Assembly (NCBI RefSeq): GCF_014646515.1
Contig: NZ_BMNK01000004.1
Span: 176,719-240,718, forward strand
Origin: Nonomuraea glycinis
Lineage (GTDB): Bacteria > Actinomycetota > Actinomycetes > Streptosporangiales > Streptosporangiaceae
Reading direction: 5' to 3'
DNA: 64,000 bases
Shown here piece after piece: positions 8,566 through 16,944 of this stretch (position 1 is its first letter; each line of letters opens with the position of its first letter). Both the position numbers and the translations under genes were made by a program. The notes beneath the pieces are model-generated. The model did no database searches, was not told the origin of the DNA, and saw only the letters and a program-made list of their open reading frames with translations.

Positions 8566-9873
8566 TCACCCCGCCGTACCGGCACCATCCGGTACGGCGG
8601 GCCGCCCGCGGCCGCGCAGCCGGTCCATCTCCCGCCACTCCGGCCGCAGGGCCGTCACATTCGTGGCGAGGAAGTACGCCGCCCCGCACGCCACCAGCAC
8701 CGGCGCCAGTCCCGCCCAGGCGAGCGCCGCCCCGGCCACCAGCCCGCCCAGCGGAATGCCCATGTACCCCACCGAGTCCCCCAGCGCGCTCACCCGCCCG
8801 AGCAGGTGGCGCGGCACCCGCTCGTACCAGACCGCCGCCAGGATCGGATTGAGAAAGCCGCCGCTGAACCCGCTCACCGCGAACACCGCCACCATCGCCC
8901 ACACCGGCGCGTCCACCGCCAGGATCAGGAACCTGGGCGCGCCCGCGATGAGGAACGCCACGAAGAACACCACCCGCCGCCGCATCCGGTGCGCCACCGC
9001 CGCCGCCACCAGGCTGCCGCCGACCGCCGCCAGCCCCATCACCCCGCTGTTCACCCCGATCATGGCCGGGCCGTGTCCCGACTCCCTGCCCCACACCGGC
9101 AGCAGCACCGAGGCGAACGCCGCGTCCAGCAGATTGGTGACGCCGATCATCACGATCAGCGCCAGCAGCAGCCGCTCCCCGCGCAGGAACCGGCAGCCCT
9201 GAGCGAACCGCCGCCAGTATCCGGCCCGCTCTTCCCGCGCCGACGCCCGATGCCCTACGCCCGGCGCCTGATCCCCCACACCTGGCGACAGACCCACGCC
9301 CGCCGGCAGTGCCCACGCCACGATCACGGAGCCCAGGGCGAAACAGGCCGCGCTGACGCCCAGCCCCGCCAGCGGCCCGAGCAGCGCCACCAGTGCTCCG
9401 CCCGCCGCAGGGCCCACCGTCCCGGCCAGCCGCTCGGTCACGCCCGCCAGCCCGGTGGCCCGCTCCAGCGGCACCAGCCCCCGCTCCGCCGCCTCCGGAA
9501 CCATGATCTCCTTGGCCAGGTCGCCCGGCCCCCGGGCCGCGCCGATCACCGCCACCATGCCCAGCAGCGGCCCGAACGCGAGCGCGTCCACGCCGTGCAG
9601 CGCGACGACCGCTCCCGTCGCGGCCGCGCTCACCACGTCGGTGATCCAGGAGATCCGCCGCGGGCCCACCCGATCGACCAGCGGCCCGCTCAGCGCCTTG
9701 ACCAGCACGTACGGGGCCATCTCGCAGAACGCCACGAGCCCCGTCTGGACGGCGCTGCCGGTGGTGACCAGCACGAACCAGGGCAGCGCGATCGCCGATA
9801 CCCGGGTGCCGGTCAGCGACACGGCCATCGCCGCCAGCACACCCCCCAGCGGCCGTAACGAGCGCCCGGTCAC
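8566..9873 (-). CDS. MFS transporter (probable drug or metabolite exporter)
   Basis: The protein has 435 residues from GTG 9873 with GGAGGAG upstream. About ten to twelve hydrophobic segments are visible in two halves joined by a central basic and polar loop near residues 195-225. This is the pattern of MFS_1/MFS_3 exporters. The gene overlaps the upstream ArsR-like regulator by GTGA and is therefore translationally coupled to it. A regulator-exporter pair usually means efflux induced by a toxic compound or metabolite; the substrate is not visible. The last codons also encode half of a strong terminator hairpin. Confidence 0.83.
   Translation of the reverse strand: MTGRSLRPLGGVLAAMAVSLTGTRVSAIALPWFVLVTTGSAVQTGLVAFCEMAPYVLVKALSGPLVDRVGPRRISWITDVVSAAATGAVVALHGVDALAFGPLLGMVAVIGAARGPGDLAKEIMVPEAAERGLVPLERATGLAGVTERLAGTVGPAAGGALVALLGPLAGLGVSAACFALGSVIVAWALPAGVGLSPGVGDQAPGVGHRASAREERAGYWRRFAQGCRFLRGERLLLALIVMIGVTNLLDAAFASVLLPVWGRESGHGPAMIGVNSGVMGLAAVGGSLVAAAVAHRMRRRVVFFVAFLIAGAPRFLILAVDAPVWAMVAVFAVSGFSGGFLNPILAAVWYERVPRHLLGRVSALGDSVGYMGIPLGGLVAGAALAWAGLAPVLVACGAAYFLATNVTALRPEWREMDRLRGRGRPAVPDGAGTAG
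8570..8601. terminator. Strong bidirectional hairpin between epoxide hydrolase and MFS genes
   Basis: Perfect 13-bp arms CCCGCCGTACCGG (8570-8582) and CCGGTACGGCGGG (8589-8601) enclose a 6-nt loop. It sits just past the epoxide hydrolase stop and inside the last codons of the convergent MFS gene. Symmetry suggests termination in both directions. Confidence 0.65.
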
Positions 9874-10454
9874 GACTCCTCCAGGTCAGGCAGGAAGAGC
9901 GTGATCAGCGAGAGCCGCTCGGCCCCCTCCGGCGCCACCGCCTCAGGGGCGTCCCGGCGGTAGCGGTCGAGCACCTCGTCGAGCTCGTCGCGCAGCCGCT
10001 CGGCCTCCCCCGTGGTCAGGCGCAGCGACCGGCTGCTCAGGTCGAACATGCGCCGCCAGTCGCGGGGCATGGTGTCGAAGGCGTTGAGCGCCTGCTGGAC
10101 CCGCAGGTGGTAACTGGCGGACACCGCCTGGAGGTAGGTCAGCGTCGCCTCGGGCTCCCGCTCGGCCAGGTCGACGTCGGCCAGCCGGGTGATCTGGTGC
10201 ACCGGCCGCCACCAGCGCTCCCTGGCGTTGCCCCGCTCGGTGTCCTCCTCGACGAACCCCGCCGCGCCCAGCCGGCGCAGGTGGTAGCTGGCCGTACCGG
10301 AATTGACCCCGAGCAGGTCGGCCAGGCGGGTCGCGGTGGACGGGCCGTGCCTGCGCAGGAGGTTGACCAGCTCGACGCGGAGCGGATGCGCGAGGGCGCG
10401 CAGGCCCTTGGCGTCGAGGACGACTTCGGTGGCGGGCTTCGCGGGCTCAGTCAT
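9870..10454 (-). CDS. ArsR-like winged-helix regulator of the adjacent MFS exporter
   Basis: The protein has 194 residues. The N-terminal half is an ArsR/HTH_20 winged helix: LRALAHPLRVELVNLLRRHG, then TATRLADLLGVNSGTASYHL as the recognition region. No metal-binding Cys cluster is present, so it is not a classical metal sensor. The start at ATG 10454 is preceded by a TACCCT box (10462-10467) 7 nt away and TTGCGA (10484-10489) with a 16-bp spacer, so the message is probably leaderless. Repeated GCAAACAGTTCTTC elements overlap this -35 box, which points to autoregulation. It overlaps the MFS gene by 4 nt. Confidence 0.83.
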   Translation of the reverse strand: MTEPAKPATEVVLDAKGLRALAHPLRVELVNLLRRHGPSTATRLADLLGVNSGTASYHLRRLGAAGFVEEDTERGNARERWWRPVHQITRLADVDLAEREPEATLTYLQAVSASYHLRVQQALNAFDTMPRDWRRMFDLSSRSLRLTTGEAERLRDELDEVLDRYRRDAPEAVAPEGAERLSLITLFLPDLEES

Positions 10455-10471
10455 ACCGGCTAGGGTAAACC

Positions 10472-10515
10472 GCAAACAGTTCTTCGCAAACAGTTCTTCG
10501 CGAAGAACTGTTTGC
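10472..10515. promoter_or_regulatory. Triple 14-bp element: operator of the ArsR-like gene and/or terminator of the ABC operon
   Basis: GCAAACAGTTCTTC occurs at 10472-10485 and 10486-10499, and its exact inverse at 10502-10515. Copies two and three form a perfect 30-bp palindrome. The first copies overlap the -35 box of the ArsR-like gene. The palindrome ends 3 nt before the stop of the ABC ATPase gene, so it could also terminate that operon. Confidence 0.7.
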
Positions 10516-10517
10516 CG

Positions 10518-11273
10518 TCACTCCCGTTCCAGCTCGTGGGCCAGTTCCTCCAGTTCGGCGTCGCCGGCCATGAGGGAGGTGAGCTTTTCGCGGGTGATGT
10601 CGGCCTTGGCGTACTCGCCCAGGCTCGTCCCCCGGTTCAGCAGCAGGAACCGGTCCCCCACCGGGTAGGCGTGGTGCGGGTTGTGCGTGATGAACACCAC
10701 GCCGAGCCCCCGGTCGCGGGCCCTGGCGATGTAGCGCAGCACCACGCCGGCCTGTTTGACGCCGAGGGCCGAGGTCGGCTCGTCCAGGATGAGCACGCGG
10801 GCGCCGAAGTAGACCGCCCTGGCGATGGCCACCGACTGCCGTTCGCCGCCCGACAGGGTGCCGACCGGCTGGTCCACGTCGCGGATGTCGATGCCCATGG
10901 CGCGCAGTTCGTCGCCGGCGACCCGCCGGGCCGTGCGCACGTCGAAGGCCAGGCCTTTGCGCGGCTCCGAGCCGAGGAAGAAGTTCCGCCAGACCGACAT
11001 CAGCGGGATCATCGCCAGGTCCTGGTAGACGGTGGCGATGCCGCGGTCGAGCGCGTCCCTGGGGCTGCTCAGCCGGACCTCCGCGCCGTCCACGAGCAGG
11101 GTCCCCGAGTCATGCTGGTGCACACCCGCGAGGATCTTGATGAGCGTCGACTTGCCCGCGCCGTTGTCGCCGAGCACGCAGGTGACCTGGCCCGCCGCCA
11201 CCCCCATCGACACCTCGCGCAGCGCCAGCACCGAGCCGAACGACTTGCCGATGCCCCGGGTCTCGAGTATCAA
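10518..11273 (-). CDS. Sugar ABC importer ATPase, single-domain FrcA type
   Basis: The protein has 251 residues from TTG 11273, with GAGGAGG 8 nt upstream; this start overlaps the permease stop by TTGA. Walker A is GDNGAGKST, the signature [14 protein letters not shown] and Walker [13 protein letters not shown]. Only one nucleotide-binding domain is present, half the length of RbsA/XylG proteins, as in the FrcA-type fructose importer subfamily. It powers uptake together with the downstream-encoded partners upstream in the operon (permease and binding lipoprotein). A longer open frame to 11996 only reads through the permease gene in another frame. Confidence 0.88.
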   Translation of the reverse strand: MILETRGIGKSFGSVLALREVSMGVAAGQVTCVLGDNGAGKSTLIKILAGVHQHDSGTLLVDGAEVRLSSPRDALDRGIATVYQDLAMIPLMSVWRNFFLGSEPRKGLAFDVRTARRVAGDELRAMGIDIRDVDQPVGTLSGGERQSVAIARAVYFGARVLILDEPTSALGVKQAGVVLRYIARARDRGLGVVFITHNPHHAYPVGDRFLLLNRGTSLGEYAKADITREKLTSLMAGDAELEELAHELERE

Positions 11274-12304
11274 TGCTTGACCTCCTCGGCATAGCGCCTG
11301 ACCAGGCGATTGGCCAGCGTGGCCAGCAGCAGCATGGCCCCCAGGAAGAACTTGAACCAGTCGGCGTCCCAGCCGAGGAACACGATGCCCTTGTCGGCCA
11401 TGCCGAAGATCACCGCACCGATGGCCGCGCCGATCGCGGAGCCGTACCCGCCGGTGAGCAGGCAGCCGCCGATCACGGCGGCGATGATGTAGATGAACTC
11501 CTGCCCGATGCCGATGTTGGCCTGCACGGACGTGTAGCGCAGCGCCATGATCGAGCCGACCAGCCAGGCCGCGACCGCCGTCGTCATGAACAGCGCGATC
11601 TTCGTCCGGGCGGCGGGCACCCCGACCGCCCGCGCCGCCGGCTCGCTGCCGCCGACCGCGAAGATCCAGTTGCCGACCCGTGAGCGCATCAGCACCCAGG
11701 TGGCCAGCGCGGTGACCAGCAACCACCACAGGATCGCCACCCGGAAGGAGGTGCCGCCGATCTGGATCGTGCCCGCGAAGACGGTCCGCGCCGCCTCGAA
11801 GCCCTCCGCCCTGCGCAGCCCACTGACCTGTACGGTGCCCGTCAGCGCCTTGGTCACCCCGAGGTTGACGCCCTGCAGCATGAGGAAGGTGCCGAGCGTC
11901 ACGATGAAGCTGGGCAGCCGCGTCCTGGTCACGATGAGGCCGTTGAGCAGCCCGACACCGAGCGCCACGACGAGGCTGACCAGCATGGCCAGCCATACGT
12001 TCAGGCCGTAGCGGGTGGCGAGGGTGACCAGGATGAGCCCGGTCGTGCCGGTCAGCACGCCCGCCGACAGGTCGAACTCGCCGCCGATCATCAGCAGGGC
12101 GATGGCCACCGCCATGATGCCGAGCGTGGCGGCCGGGTCCAGCCAGTTCGCGATGCCCTCGGGGGACCTGAACACCGCCGACTGGGTGGCGAAGAAGGTG
12201 AAGACCACCACCGCCCCGACGACCGCGCCCAGCTCGGGCCGGATCAGCAGGCGGCGCAGCAACCCGACCCGCGCGAGCCGCTCGTCGGCGGTGGTGGCCG
12301 TCAC
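11270..12304 (-). CDS. Sugar ABC importer permease (BPD_transp_2 family)
   Basis: The protein has 344 residues and about eight to ten membrane segments. Family features include the [17 protein letters not shown] segment after the third helix, [16 protein letters not shown] in the cytoplasmic loop that contacts the ATPase, and [18 protein letters not shown] near the end. This is the RbsC/FrcC type that forms a homodimeric channel. The gene starts 13 nt after the binding protein and overlaps the ATPase start, so the three genes form one operon. Transported sugar: not determinable; the single-domain ATPase favours a fructose-like or polyol substrate. Confidence 0.88.
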   Translation of the reverse strand: MTATTADERLARVGLLRRLLIRPELGAVVGAVVVFTFFATQSAVFRSPEGIANWLDPAATLGIMAVAIALLMIGGEFDLSAGVLTGTTGLILVTLATRYGLNVWLAMLVSLVVALGVGLLNGLIVTRTRLPSFIVTLGTFLMLQGVNLGVTKALTGTVQVSGLRRAEGFEAARTVFAGTIQIGGTSFRVAILWWLLVTALATWVLMRSRVGNWIFAVGGSEPAARAVGVPAARTKIALFMTTAVAAWLVGSIMALRYTSVQANIGIGQEFIYIIAAVIGGCLLTGGYGSAIGAAIGAVIFGMADKGIVFLGWDADWFKFFLGAMLLLATLANRLVRRYAEEVKH

Positions 12305-12317
12305 GGCGCCTCCCCGA

Positions 12318-13298
12318 TCATCGGGTGCCCGCCTCGGCCAGCTTGGCCACCTGCTCGGCGTTGTCCTTGGTGACGAAGCCGGGCCCGGTGTTGACGGGCA
12401 GGCCGCCGCCGACGGTGTTGAGGTTGTTCTTGTACAGGTGGAGGAAGGTGATGGGCAGGTAGCCCTGGAGGTATTGCTGCTGGTCGACCGCGAACAGGAT
12501 CTCGTCGCCCTGGATGGCGGTGACCACGTCGGCCGACAGGTCGAAGGTGGCCAGCTTGGCCTGCGAACCGGCGTCGGCGATGGCGTCCCTGGCGGCGACC
12601 GCGACGGCCGGGTTGAGCGCGAGCACGCCGTTGACGGCCTTGTCGGTCTGCAGCTTCGCGGTGACCTTGGAGGTCACGTCGGCCAGGTTGCTCACGTCCA
12701 CCTGCAGCCGCTCGACGGTGCCGCCGAGGGTCTCCTCGGCGCCCTTGCAGCGCTGGTCGAGGCCGACGTTGCCGGCCTCGTGGATGACGCACAGCAGCTT
12801 GGTGACGCCGGCCGCCTTGAGCTGCTCGCCCGCGCCGCGCCCGGCCACGTCCTCGGACTGGCCGACGTGCGTGAGCGCGCCGAGCTCCTTGGCGGTGTCG
12901 GCGCCGGAGTTGATGGTGACCACGGGGATCTTCGCGGCGACGGCCTTGCCGATGGCCTCGCGCAGCGCGTCGGGGTTGGCCAGGGAGACCACGATGCCGT
13001 CGACCTTGCTGGAGACCGCCTGGTCGATGAGTTGCGACTGCTTGGCGGGGTCGCCGTCGCCCTGGTAGGTGACCTGCGCGCCGTACTCCGTGCCCGCGGC
13101 CTCGGCGCCGTTCTTGACGACGTCCCAGAAGGAGTCGCCCGGCGCGCCGTGGGTGATCACGGCGTAGGTGCCCGCGCCGGTCGCGGCCGGCGCCGAGCCC
13201 TGCGCGGGCGCGCTCTGCGGGGCCTGTTCACCGGCGGCGGAGCAACCGCCCAGCGCCAGAACGCTCATCATGGCCAGCACTACCGGAATGCGTCTCAT
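12318..13298 (-). CDS. Sugar-binding lipoprotein of the ABC importer (Peripla_BP_4)
   Basis: The protein has 326 residues. ATG 13298 was chosen because GGAGG lies 8 nt upstream and the signal peptide MRRIPVVLAMMSVLALGGC follows at once; Cys19 is the lipidated residue of the LGGC lipobox. The mature part has the periplasmic binding protein type I fold seen in RbsB/FrcB proteins: FWDVVKNGAEAAG near the start, QAVSSKVDGIVVSLANP and GVLALNPAVAVAARDAI. It delivers substrate to the permease encoded next in the operon. Divergent from a TetR gene with a 176-bp intergenic region carrying two inverted repeats. Confidence 0.88.
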   Translation of the reverse strand: MRRIPVVLAMMSVLALGGCSAAGEQAPQSAPAQGSAPAATGAGTYAVITHGAPGDSFWDVVKNGAEAAGTEYGAQVTYQGDGDPAKQSQLIDQAVSSKVDGIVVSLANPDALREAIGKAVAAKIPVVTINSGADTAKELGALTHVGQSEDVAGRGAGEQLKAAGVTKLLCVIHEAGNVGLDQRCKGAEETLGGTVERLQVDVSNLADVTSKVTAKLQTDKAVNGVLALNPAVAVAARDAIADAGSQAKLATFDLSADVVTAIQGDEILFAVDQQQYLQGYLPITFLHLYKNNLNTVGGGLPVNTGPGFVTKDNAEQVAKLAEAGTR

Positions 13299-13349
13299 CC
13301 GAAACCTCCAAGAGCAACGGGCTGCCACCGGTTGTACCCCAATATCATC

Positions 13350-13468
13350 TGTATGTATAGACATACGGACTAATGCCTAGGACAAGGGACGAATCGTTCC
13401 CGACCCGGACGCCGGCACGAGCTCTTTAACCGTACGAGATAGAACGGAATTGTTCGTTCCAGTATGCT
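13350..13468. promoter_or_regulatory. Divergent control region between ABC importer and TetR genes
   Basis: Two inverted repeats are visible. GTATGT-ATAG-ACATAC lies near 13351-13366, upstream of the importer genes. GAACG (13442-13446) and CGTTC (13455-13459) with an 8-bp spacer lie just before the TATGCT box (13463-13468) of the TetR gene. The second is a likely TetR autoregulatory operator. The remaining bases show no gene. Confidence 0.5.
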
Positions 13469-13474
13469 GAGTCC

Positions 13475-14113
13475 ATGACGACAGCACCCATGAGCGGCCG
13501 CAAGGCGCAGGCCGCGCGCAACGACGAATTGATCCTCACGGCGGCGCGCGCCGTCTTCACCGCCGACCCGGGCGCCCCCATCGCGGCCGTGGCCGAGCGG
13601 GCGGGCGTCGGGATCAGTGCCCTCTACCGGCGTTATCCCAGCAAGGAGGCCCTGCTGCAGAAGCTCTGCGGCGACGGGCTGCAGCTCTACATCGCCGTCG
13701 CGGAGCAGGCGATGCGCGACCATGACGACCCCTGGGAGGAGTTCGCCGGCTACATGCGCGGCATCGTCGACGCCGACACCAACTCACTGACGATCAAGCT
13801 GGCGGGCACCTTCCACCCCACGCAGGAGCTGCACCAGCACGCCGCCAGGGCCTCCGAGCTGGCGACGCGGCTGCACACCCGCGCGGTGGAGGCGGGCGTG
13901 CTCCGGCCGGACATCACCCCCGCCGATCTCGCGCTGATCTTCGAGCAGCTCGCCTCGGTGAAGCTCGGCGACGAACAGCGGACCGGCGAACTCCGCCACC
14001 GCTTCCTGGCCCTGATGCTGGACTCCCTACGGCAGCCACCGGCGCACCGCCCCCTGCCGGGCCGCGCTCCGGACGACCTGGAACTGTCGGTCCGCTGGAG
14101 CCCCGTCGGCTAG
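13475..14113 (+). CDS. TetR-family transcriptional regulator
   Basis: The protein has 212 residues. The N-terminal helix-turn-helix is clear: ILTAARAVFTAD, then IAAVAERAGVGISALYRRYP as the recognition helix, followed by SKEALLQKL. The C-terminal ligand domain is helical and has no distinctive motif. ATG 13475 has no ribosome site but a TATGCT box 6 nt upstream, so the transcript is probably leaderless. A GAACG-N8-CGTTC palindrome overlaps the promoter. It is divergent from the sugar importer, which it may also control, although TetR control of sugar importers is unusual and this is inference. Confidence 0.84.
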   Translation: MTTAPMSGRKAQAARNDELILTAARAVFTADPGAPIAAVAERAGVGISALYRRYPSKEALLQKLCGDGLQLYIAVAEQAMRDHDDPWEEFAGYMRGIVDADTNSLTIKLAGTFHPTQELHQHAARASELATRLHTRAVEAGVLRPDITPADLALIFEQLASVKLGDEQRTGELRHRFLALMLDSLRQPPAHRPLPGRAPDDLELSVRWSPVG

Positions 14114-14130
14114 ATTCCGCCGCCGGTCAC

Positions 14131-14241
14131 GCGAACAGCGTCACGGTCCGAGGATCAAGCGCCATCGGCGGCCGGGCGAACTGTGTCAAGGTCCAGGGGG
14201 TTGAGCGCCGTCGGCCAGGCGGGTGAACAGCGTCAGGGTGC
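14131..14241. repeat. Imperfect 46-bp tandem repeat at the citE 3' end
   Basis: Three related blocks begin at 14131, 14176 and 14223 (periods 45 and 47). Each opens with a variant of GCGAACAGCGTCACGGTCC. The third block is coding for the end of the CitE-like lyase, the second contains its stop codon (14186-14188) and the first is beyond it. Translated in shifting frames they repeat a TLTLF-like peptide. Confidence 0.65.
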
Positions 14242-15028
14242 GGCGCGCCCTGGCCACGATCGGGGCGTCCACGAACCTGCCGTCCGGCAGGGCGAGGGCG
14301 CCCGCCCCGGCGACCTCCGCCGCCTGAACGATCTCCGCGGCCTTGGCCGCCTCCTCCTCGGTCGGCCGGAAGGCCGCCCTGATCAGCGGCAGCTGCCGCG
14401 GATGGATCGCGGTCCTGCCGAACATGCCCAGCGCCCGCCCCGCCGCGCACGAGGCCACCAGCCCGGCCTCGTCCCGTACGTCCGGGTGGACGGCCATGGG
14501 CACCGGCGGCAGCCCCGCCGCCGCGGCGGCGAGCACGGCCTGCAGCCGAAGGTGGGTCACGGCGCTCTCGCCGGTGATGAACAGCTCGGCGGCCAGGTCC
14601 TGCTCGCCGAGCGCGATCCCGTCGACGCACGGGTGGGCGGCGATGGCCCGCGCGTCCATGATCCCGGCCGCCGACTCCAGCAGCGCGTACGCCCGTACGC
14701 CGAACCTCGCCAGCAGGTCCAGCGTGCCGGCCGACTCGACCTTGGGCAGCCGGACGGCGTCGGCCAGCGCGGCGAGCGCGTCCAGGTCGTCCAGCCCGCG
14801 CTGACCGGCCAGGTCGTTGATCCGCACGTGGACGGGCGGCCCCCCGTCGCTCGCCGCGGACCGTTCGCGCAGGAAGGCGGCGGCGTTGTCGCGGGCCTCG
14901 TCCTTGCGGGCCGGCGCGACCCCGTCCTCCAGGTCGATGATGACCACGTCGGCGCCGGAGCCGACCGCCTTGGCGAACCGCTCGGGCCGGTCGCCGGGCA
15001 CGTACAGCCAGGTGACGGGGAGGTTCAC
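14186..15028 (-). CDS. CitE-like CoA-ester lyase (HpcH/HpaI aldolase family)
   Basis: The protein has 280 residues from GTG 15028, overlapping the CoA-transferase stop by GTGA. It opens with TWLYVPGDRPERFAKA, then DVVIIDLEDGVAPARKDEAR, the family's CoA and metal-binding start; LPKVES, ALLESAAGI (metal Glu) and ALGEQDLAAEL follow, and FGRTAIHPRQLP is near the end. This is the citramalyl/malyl-CoA lyase (CLYBL) type rather than the three-subunit citrate lyase, as no CitD or CitF is near. With the CaiB-type transferase it could activate and cleave a C4-C5 dicarboxylate such as itaconate; that pathway is inference. Confidence 0.82.
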   Translation of the reverse strand: MNLPVTWLYVPGDRPERFAKAVGSGADVVIIDLEDGVAPARKDEARDNAAAFLRERSAASDGGPPVHVRINDLAGQRGLDDLDALAALADAVRLPKVESAGTLDLLARFGVRAYALLESAAGIMDARAIAAHPCVDGIALGEQDLAAELFITGESAVTHLRLQAVLAAAAAGLPPVPMAVHPDVRDEAGLVASCAAGRALGMFGRTAIHPRQLPLIRAAFRPTEEEAAKAAEIVQAAEVAGAGALALPDGRFVDAPIVARARRTLTLFTRLADGAQPPGP

Positions 15029-16212
15029 GCGATCACTCCGCCATCGCGCAGCGCGGCGATCCGCTCAGGGGTGTAGGCCAGCTCGCCGAGCACCTCGTCG
15101 GTGTCGCGGCCGAGGCCGCGCCCCGGCCAGCGCACCTCCCCCGGCGTCTCCGACAGACGGAACAGCACATTCTGTACGGTGACCGTGCCGAGTTCCTCGT
15201 CGGGCACCTCGACGAAGGTGCCGAGCGCCGCGTACTGCGGATCCACCGCGATGTCGGCCACGTCGTAGATGGGGGCGACGGCGGCCTGCACCTCCTCGAA
15301 GCGGGCGATGACCTCGGCGGCGTCCCGTTCGGCGATCCAGGTGGCGACGGCCTCGTCCAGCTCGTCGGCGTGCCGCACCCGGCCGCTGCCGCTGCCGAAC
15401 CAGGGCTGCTCGACCAGGTCGGCGCGGCCGACCAGGGTGACGACGCGCTCGGCGATGGGCTGGGCGCTGGTCGAGACGGCCAGCCAGCGGCCGTCGCGGG
15501 TGCGGTAGGTGTTGCGCGGCGCGTTGTTGCTGGAGCGGTTGCCGGTGCGCTCCGGCACCACGCCGAGCGCCTTGAAGGCGGTCATCTGCGGGCCGAGCAG
15601 GCCGAGGATGGGCTCGATGATCGCCATGTCGATCACCTGGCCGCGTCCGGTCCGTTCGCGGGCGCGCAGGGCCACCATGACGGCGTAGGACATGGCCAGG
15701 CCGGCGATGCCGTCGGCCAGGGCCAGCGGCGGCAGCGTCGGCGGCCCGTCCGGCTCACCGGTCATCGCGGCGAACCCGCTCATCGCCTCGGCCAGGGTGC
15801 CGAATCCGGGCTGCCTGGCCATCGGGCCGAACTGCCCGAACCCGGTCATCCGCGCCACGATCAGCCGCGGGTTGAGCGCCATCAGGTCCGCGGGCGCCAG
15901 GCCCCAGCGCTCCAGCGTGCCGGGGCGGAAGTTCTCCACGAGCACGTCGGACCGCTCGGCCAGGCGGCGCAGGATCTCCTGCCCCTCCTCGCGCGACAGG
16001 TCGACCGCCGCCGCGCGCTTGTTGCGCGACAGCGACTTCCACCACAGCCCCACCCCGTCCACCGAGGCGCCGTGCCCGCGTGACGGGTCGCCGCGCCGTG
16101 GATGCTCGATCTTGATCACGTCGGCGCCGAAGTCGCCGAGCATCATCGCGGCCGAGGGGCCGGCGAACAACGTCGCGGCGTCGATGACCCTCAGGTCGGC
16201 GAGGCTTGTCAT
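15025..16212 (-). CDS. CaiB/BaiF family (class III) CoA-transferase
   Basis: The protein has 395 residues from ATG 16212 (MTSLADLRV); an upstream ATG at 16248 would run through the operator. Family features include VIDAATLFAGPSAAMMLGDFGADVIKIEHP with the catalytic Asp region downstream, SRNKRAAAVDL, DVLVENFRPG and the glycine-rich GFGQFGPMA block. It moves CoA between a donor thioester and an organic acid. The gene is the first of a two-gene operon with the CitE-like lyase and is divergent from a GntR/FCD regulator. Substrate is inferred only from this company. Confidence 0.85.
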   Translation of the reverse strand: MTSLADLRVIDAATLFAGPSAAMMLGDFGADVIKIEHPRRGDPSRGHGASVDGVGLWWKSLSRNKRAAAVDLSREEGQEILRRLAERSDVLVENFRPGTLERWGLAPADLMALNPRLIVARMTGFGQFGPMARQPGFGTLAEAMSGFAAMTGEPDGPPTLPPLALADGIAGLAMSYAVMVALRARERTGRGQVIDMAIIEPILGLLGPQMTAFKALGVVPERTGNRSSNNAPRNTYRTRDGRWLAVSTSAQPIAERVVTLVGRADLVEQPWFGSGSGRVRHADELDEAVATWIAERDAAEVIARFEEVQAAVAPIYDVADIAVDPQYAALGTFVEVPDEELGTVTVQNVLFRLSETPGEVRWPGRGLGRDTDEVLGELAYTPERIAALRDGGVIA

Positions 16213-16242
16213 AGTTATGCAACTTATAAGAAATATGTCATA
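16210..16242. promoter_or_regulatory. Palindrome cluster in the CoA-transferase/GntR divergent promoter
   Basis: Three short palindromes lie together: CATA-GT-TATG (16210-16219, overlapping the CoA-transferase start), CTTATAAG (16223-16230) and TATG-T-CATA (16234-16242). AT-rich inverted repeats of this kind are usual operators for FCD-type GntR regulators, whose gene begins 28 nt further on. Confidence 0.5.
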
Positions 16243-16269
16243 GGTCAACTTTGGGAGACACTAGGAGAC

Positions 16270-16944
16270 ATGACCAGCCAGCCCCGGCCGCCCATGAGCA
16301 AGGCCGAGTACGTCTACAGCGTCCTGCTGGACGAGATCCGCACGGCCCAGATCCCCGGTGGCACCGCCCTGCGCGCCGGAGCCGTCGCCCAGCGGCTGGG
16401 CGTCTCGGTCACCCCCGTACGCGAGGCGCTGCGCAGGCTGGAGAAGGATCGGCTGGTCAGCTACGAGGCCCACCACGGCGCCACCGTGGTCGACCTCGGC
16501 GACGACGCGCTGGAGGAGTTCTACGGGCTGCGCGCGGTGGTCGAGGGCCTCGGCGCGCGGCTGGCCGCGGCCCGGATCACCGGCGAGGAGCTGGCCCACC
16601 TGCACGACCTGCACGCCGCGATGGAGCGCGCCGCCGACGAGGGCGGCAACGACCGTCTCGGCGAGCAGAGCAGGCACTTCCACCTGCGCATCGCCGACAT
16701 CGGCGGGCCCGCCTTCCTCGGCCAGCACGCCAGAGCGGTGCGCAACAGCTTCCCGGTGCCCGCCGCGGCCTCGCTGTGGCTGGACGCGGCCCAGGTCAGG
16801 CGGCAGCTCGACGCGCACGCGGCGATCCTGACCGCGTTGGCGGGAGCCGACGGCGCGCGGGCCGAGCTGCTGATGATCGAGCACGTCCGGCAGGCCGGTG
16901 CCTATCGCCGGACCCGCGGGCCCGCTGACAGGATGACCTCATGA
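16270..16944 (+). CDS. GntR-family regulator with FCD domain
   Basis: The protein has 224 residues from ATG 16270, with AGGAG 3-4 nt upstream. The N-terminal winged helix has YVYSVLLDEIRTAQIPGG and AVAQRLGVSVTPVREALRRL, the GntR hallmark, then LVSYEAHHGATVV as the wing. The C-terminal FCD domain (LRAVVEGLGARLAAARI, FHLRIADIGG, AHAAILTAL) binds small organic acids in related regulators and keeps metal-binding Asp/His candidates. It is divergent from the CoA-transferase/lyase operon and likely its repressor. It overlaps the next gene by ATGA. Confidence 0.86.
   Translation: MTSQPRPPMSKAEYVYSVLLDEIRTAQIPGGTALRAGAVAQRLGVSVTPVREALRRLEKDRLVSYEAHHGATVVDLGDDALEEFYGLRAVVEGLGARLAAARITGEELAHLHDLHAAMERAADEGGNDRLGEQSRHFHLRIADIGGPAFLGQHARAVRNSFPVPAAASLWLDAAQVRRQLDAHAAILTALAGADGARAELLMIEHVRQAGAYRRTRGPADRMTS

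Noticed and set aside
14127..14630. Alternative minus-strand frame ending beyond citE
   Set aside because: Its tail is only the repeated segment read in another frame; the CitE family end fits the frame stopping at 14186.
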